Positions 6,047 to 8,003 of a stretch of 8,003 nt of DNA are shown here, piece after piece (the stretch's first letter is position 1; every line of letters starts with the position of its first letter). This stretch comes from Pseudomonadota bacterium (GTDB lineage Bacteria > Pseudomonadota > Alphaproteobacteria > Acetobacterales > Acetobacteraceae). The stretch spans positions 1 to 8,003 of the forward strand of contig JAKAZJ010000066.1 of the NCBI GenBank assembly GCA_021826565.1. The letters are read 5' to 3'. The position numbers were made by a program, and so were the translations under genes. The notes beneath the pieces are model-generated. The model had not been told where the DNA came from. It saw only the letters and a list, made by a program, of their open reading frames with translations, and ran no database searches.

Positions 6047-7035
6047 CCGCGACGATCCGGCCGGGTCGGGATGCCGACGCGGCCGGGTTCTTCGCCCTGA
6101 TCCGCGCCTGCTGGAGCGAATACCCCTCGATCGTGCTCGATCTGGAGCACGAGGTCCCGGAACTGCGCGCGCTCGCCAGCTACTACGCCGATGCCGGCGG
6201 CGCGCTATGGGCGGCCGAGGAGGGCGGGCGCATCGTCGGCATGATCGCGGTCCGCCCGGTCGATCCGGGAACCGCCGAAATCTGCAAGCTGTATGTGGAC
6301 GCCGTCCAACGCGGCACCGGTCTCGCCGCCCGGCTGCTGGCCGCCGCCGAGGCCGCGGCCGGGCCGATCCGCCTGGTGCTCTGGTCCGACACGCGCTTCG
6401 CCCGCGCGCACCGTTTCTACGAGAAGCATTCCTATGTCCGCACCGGTCCGATCCGGCCCTTGCACGATCTCTCGCATTCGCTGGAATACGGCTACGCCCG
6501 GCCCTGGGAGGAGATCGCCGCGCTGGACGTCGCCGGGGCCGCTTCGGCCGTCCCGCGCCTGGCTGCGTTGCTGATCGCCTGCGCCGCCGAGGGCGCGCCG
6601 GTCTCGTTTCTCCCCCCGCTCCCCCCGGCTACCGCCCGCGCGTATTGGGAACGTGTCGCCACGCAGGTCGCGGGCGGGCAGCGCGAGCTGCGCGTCGCCT
6701 GGGATCGCGGCGTGCTGGCCGGGACCGTGACCCTCGACCTCGCGACGCCGCCGAACCAGCCGCAGCGCGCGGCGGTGAAAAAGCTGCTGGTTGATCCCGC
6801 GCATCGCCGCCGCGGCCTGGCCCGTGCGCTGCTCGCCCGTGTCGAAGCCGCTGCCGTCGCCCGCGACCGCCGCTTGCTGACGCTGGAAACCGCGGCCGGG
6901 GGCGCGGCCGAGACGCTGTATCGCGCCGCCGGCTGGACCGAGACGGGCCGCCTTCCCGCCGCGCTGCTGACCGCCGCCGGCGCGGAGGTCGACGCCCTGC
7001 TGTTCCATAAGCGCCTGATCGCCGAAAATGGCTGA
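6043..7035 (+). CDS. protein with two GNAT N-acetyltransferase domains
   Basis: A predicted cytoplasmic acetyl-CoA-dependent acyltransferase of 330 residues built from two GNAT domains. Domain 1 (about 2-155) opens with TIRPGRDADAAGFFALI, has CKLYVDAVQRGTGLAARLL, whose GTG turn fits the acetyl-CoA pyrophosphate loop (about 88-93), and ends with ARAHRFYEKHSYVRTG. Domain 2 (about 156-330) has VKKLLVDPAHRRRGLARALL, a textbook RxxGxA loop at 255-260, then LETAAGGAAETLYRAAGWTETGR. The frame is open far upstream inside the aminotransferase gene, but the GTG at 6043 starts exactly at the domain and forms a GTGA overlap with the preceding stop. The acceptor may be an amino acid, amine, sugar or protein N-terminus; nothing visible decides. 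Domain 1's loop is the less canonical, so one domain may be mainly structural. It overlaps the next gene by eight bases. Confidence 0.85.
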   Translation: MTATIRPGRDADAAGFFALIRACWSEYPSIVLDLEHEVPELRALASYYADAGGALWAAEEGGRIVGMIAVRPVDPGTAEICKLYVDAVQRGTGLAARLLAAAEAAAGPIRLVLWSDTRFARAHRFYEKHSYVRTGPIRPLHDLSHSLEYGYARPWEEIAALDVAGAASAVPRLAALLIACAAEGAPVSFLPPLPPATARAYWERVATQVAGGQRELRVAWDRGVLAGTVTLDLATPPNQPQRAAVKKLLVDPAHRRRGLARALLARVEAAAVARDRRLLTLETAAGGAAETLYRAAGWTETGRLPAALLTAAGAEVDALLFHKRLIAENG

Positions 7036-7897
7036 GCTCGCGCCTGGCGCCCATACGTTCGGCTTCGTCTGGAGCTGCGATGCAGCCGAAGCCGTCGCGC
7101 GTCTCGCCGCCGTGGGCGTGCGGCAGTTCCAGCTGATGGGCATGGCGCCGCATCTGGACCCCTGGACGCCGGACCCGGCGCGGCTGGCGCAGCTGCGCGC
7201 CACGGTCGCTGCCTGCGGCGGCGAGGTGCTGGCGATCGATCTGCCCAGCAGCGATTCCAACCTTGCGTCGCTGTCACCGCGCACGGTGGATGCCTCGGTC
7301 GCGCTCTATACGCAGGCGCTGGAAGTGGGCGCGGCGGTGGGTGCACGCTGGCTGACCATCAACTCCGGGCGCAGCCATGCGCTGCTGCCCCCGCCCGACG
7401 ACCGGCTGCGGGACATTTTCCGCGGCGCGCTGGTCCGGCTGGTCGCAGCGGCCGAGGCGCGCGGGATGCGCATCCTGATCGAGAACATCCCCGGCATGGT
7501 CCTGCCCGACGCACGCAGCCTGCGCACGTTCCTGGATCAGGACGATCACGGTCTTGTGGACGTGCTTTACGACGTTGCCAACGCCGCCGCGATCGGCGAG
7601 GACCCGGTGGCCGGGATGGAAACGCTAGGGGAACGGATCCGCGTGCTGCATTTGTCGGATGCCCCGCGCGGGGCCTGGCGGCACGACCCGATCGGCAGCG
7701 GCGGGATCGATTTTCCCGCGATCCTGCGCACGGCGCGGCGGCTGCGCTACGACGGGGCGGTGGTGCTGGAAATCATTGGCGCCGATCCGCTGGCGGCGTT
7801 TTGCGAGTCCCGCGCCCGCATTCTGGCGCTGTCAGTCACGCCGCCAGCCAGTCCTCGACCAATCGCCGCGCGATCGAATCCCCACGCGGCAGCATGA
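7028..7897 (+). CDS. sugar phosphate isomerase/epimerase family protein (xylose isomerase-like TIM barrel)
   Basis: A single-domain TIM-barrel protein of 289 residues, of the family that includes sugar isomerases, epimerases, hydroxypyruvate isomerase and endonuclease IV (AP_endonuc_2 fold). Probable metal ligands are spaced as in the family: Glu152 in LIENIPG, Asp182 in LYDVANA, His208 in VLHLSDA and Glu248 in VVLEIIG; H-D-P-I-G-S-G-G-I-D (219-228) matches the family's HxPxGxGxxD segment. A divalent-metal isomerase or epimerase is therefore likely, but the substrate is unknown. Endonuclease IV is unlikely, because the full set of its zinc ligands is not seen. The ATG at 7028 lies inside the GNAT gene, whose stop is at 7033-7035, with no Shine-Dalgarno. 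The last 20 or so residues (after RILAL) are Pro/Ala/Arg-rich, lie antisense to the 3' end of nudC and look like a read-through tail rather than conserved fold. Confidence 0.82.
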   Translation: MAELAPGAHTFGFVWSCDAAEAVARLAAVGVRQFQLMGMAPHLDPWTPDPARLAQLRATVAACGGEVLAIDLPSSDSNLASLSPRTVDASVALYTQALEVGAAVGARWLTINSGRSHALLPPPDDRLRDIFRGALVRLVAAAEARGMRILIENIPGMVLPDARSLRTFLDQDDHGLVDVLYDVANAAAIGEDPVAGMETLGERIRVLHLSDAPRGAWRHDPIGSGGIDFPAILRTARRLRYDGAVVLEIIGADPLAAFCESRARILALSVTPPASPRPIAARSNPHAAA

Positions 7898-8003
7898 AGC
7901 CGTGGGAGGCGGGATCGGCGATCTCGGCGCGCGAGAACCAGCGCACGTCCACCAGTTCCTCGGTCTCGATCGTGATGTCTTCCGATAGGCCCTCGGCGTA
8001 GCA
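7836..8003 (-). CDS. nudC: NAD(H) pyrophosphatase NudC, C-terminal fragment (runs off the right edge)
   Basis: The frame entering from the right edge gives the last 55 residues before a TGA at 7838-7836. It reads CYAEGLSEDITIETEEL, VDVRWFSRAEI and then MLPRGDSIARRLVEDWLAA. This matches the NudC C-terminus: an acidic EL-x-x-x-RWF strand, then the LPPxxSIARRLIEDW helix that closes the Nudix fold. NudC hydrolyses NAD(H) to NMN(H) and AMP and removes NAD caps from RNA. The Nudix box, zinc ribbon and SQPWPFPxS signature would lie beyond the right edge, so activity cannot be judged here. The gene converges on the isomerase gene with a 62-bp 3' overlap and no space for a separate terminator. Confidence 0.82.
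   Translation of the reverse strand, partial: CYAEGLSEDITIETEELVDVRWFSRAEIADPASHGFMLPRGDSIARRLVEDWLAA

Noticed and set aside
1..8003. Mobile elements, attachment sites or CRISPR array
   Set aside because: No transposase or integrase motifs, no terminal inverted repeats and no regularly spaced repeats were seen; composition is even throughout.

Overview
The window is very GC-rich, densely coded bacterial chromosome, with third codon positions almost always G or C. The Slt-type transglycosylase next to dapA, the class-I aspartate aminotransferases and the NudC C-terminus together suggest an alphaproteobacterium, plausibly Acetobacteraceae/Rhodospirillales. That placement is inference from codon use, protein style and gene order, not from a marker gene. 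There are no mobile elements, CRISPR arrays, tRNAs or rRNAs, and the region reads as housekeeping chromosome.

Layout. The left third is read leftward: a periplasmic soluble lytic transglycosylase (slt, 297-2351), followed through an ATGA overlap by the N-terminal 100 residues of an alpha/beta hydrolase that runs off the left edge. A 100-bp divergent spacer (2352-2451) separates slt from rightward dapA (2452-3330), which has a strong Shine-Dalgarno and a candidate promoter. A 311-bp gene-free stretch follows (3331-3641), with two hairpins after dapA and a second candidate promoter near its right end.

That promoter would drive a tightly packed rightward cassette: two tandem, colinear 400-residue aspartate-aminotransferase paralogs (3642-4844 and 4844-6046), a protein with two GNAT acetyltransferase domains (6043-7035) and a xylose-isomerase-like TIM-barrel protein (7028-7897). 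Each junction overlaps by 1-8 bp, and I see no Shine-Dalgarno at any of the four starts, so translation is probably coupled. The cassette's 3' end overlaps the 3' end of leftward nudC (7836-8003, partial) by 62 bp.

How they fit. DapA makes the committed intermediate of diaminopimelate/lysine synthesis and Slt turns over the peptidoglycan that contains diaminopimelate. Aspartate aminotransferase supplies aspartate, the precursor of that pathway, and in some bacteria relatives also transaminate prephenate. The second aminotransferase keeps the catalytic residues but has changed a conserved loop and the GEPDF motif. With the double GNAT and the isomerase-like protein, this is the least explained part of the window. 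No clearly novel defence, mobile or RNA system is visible.
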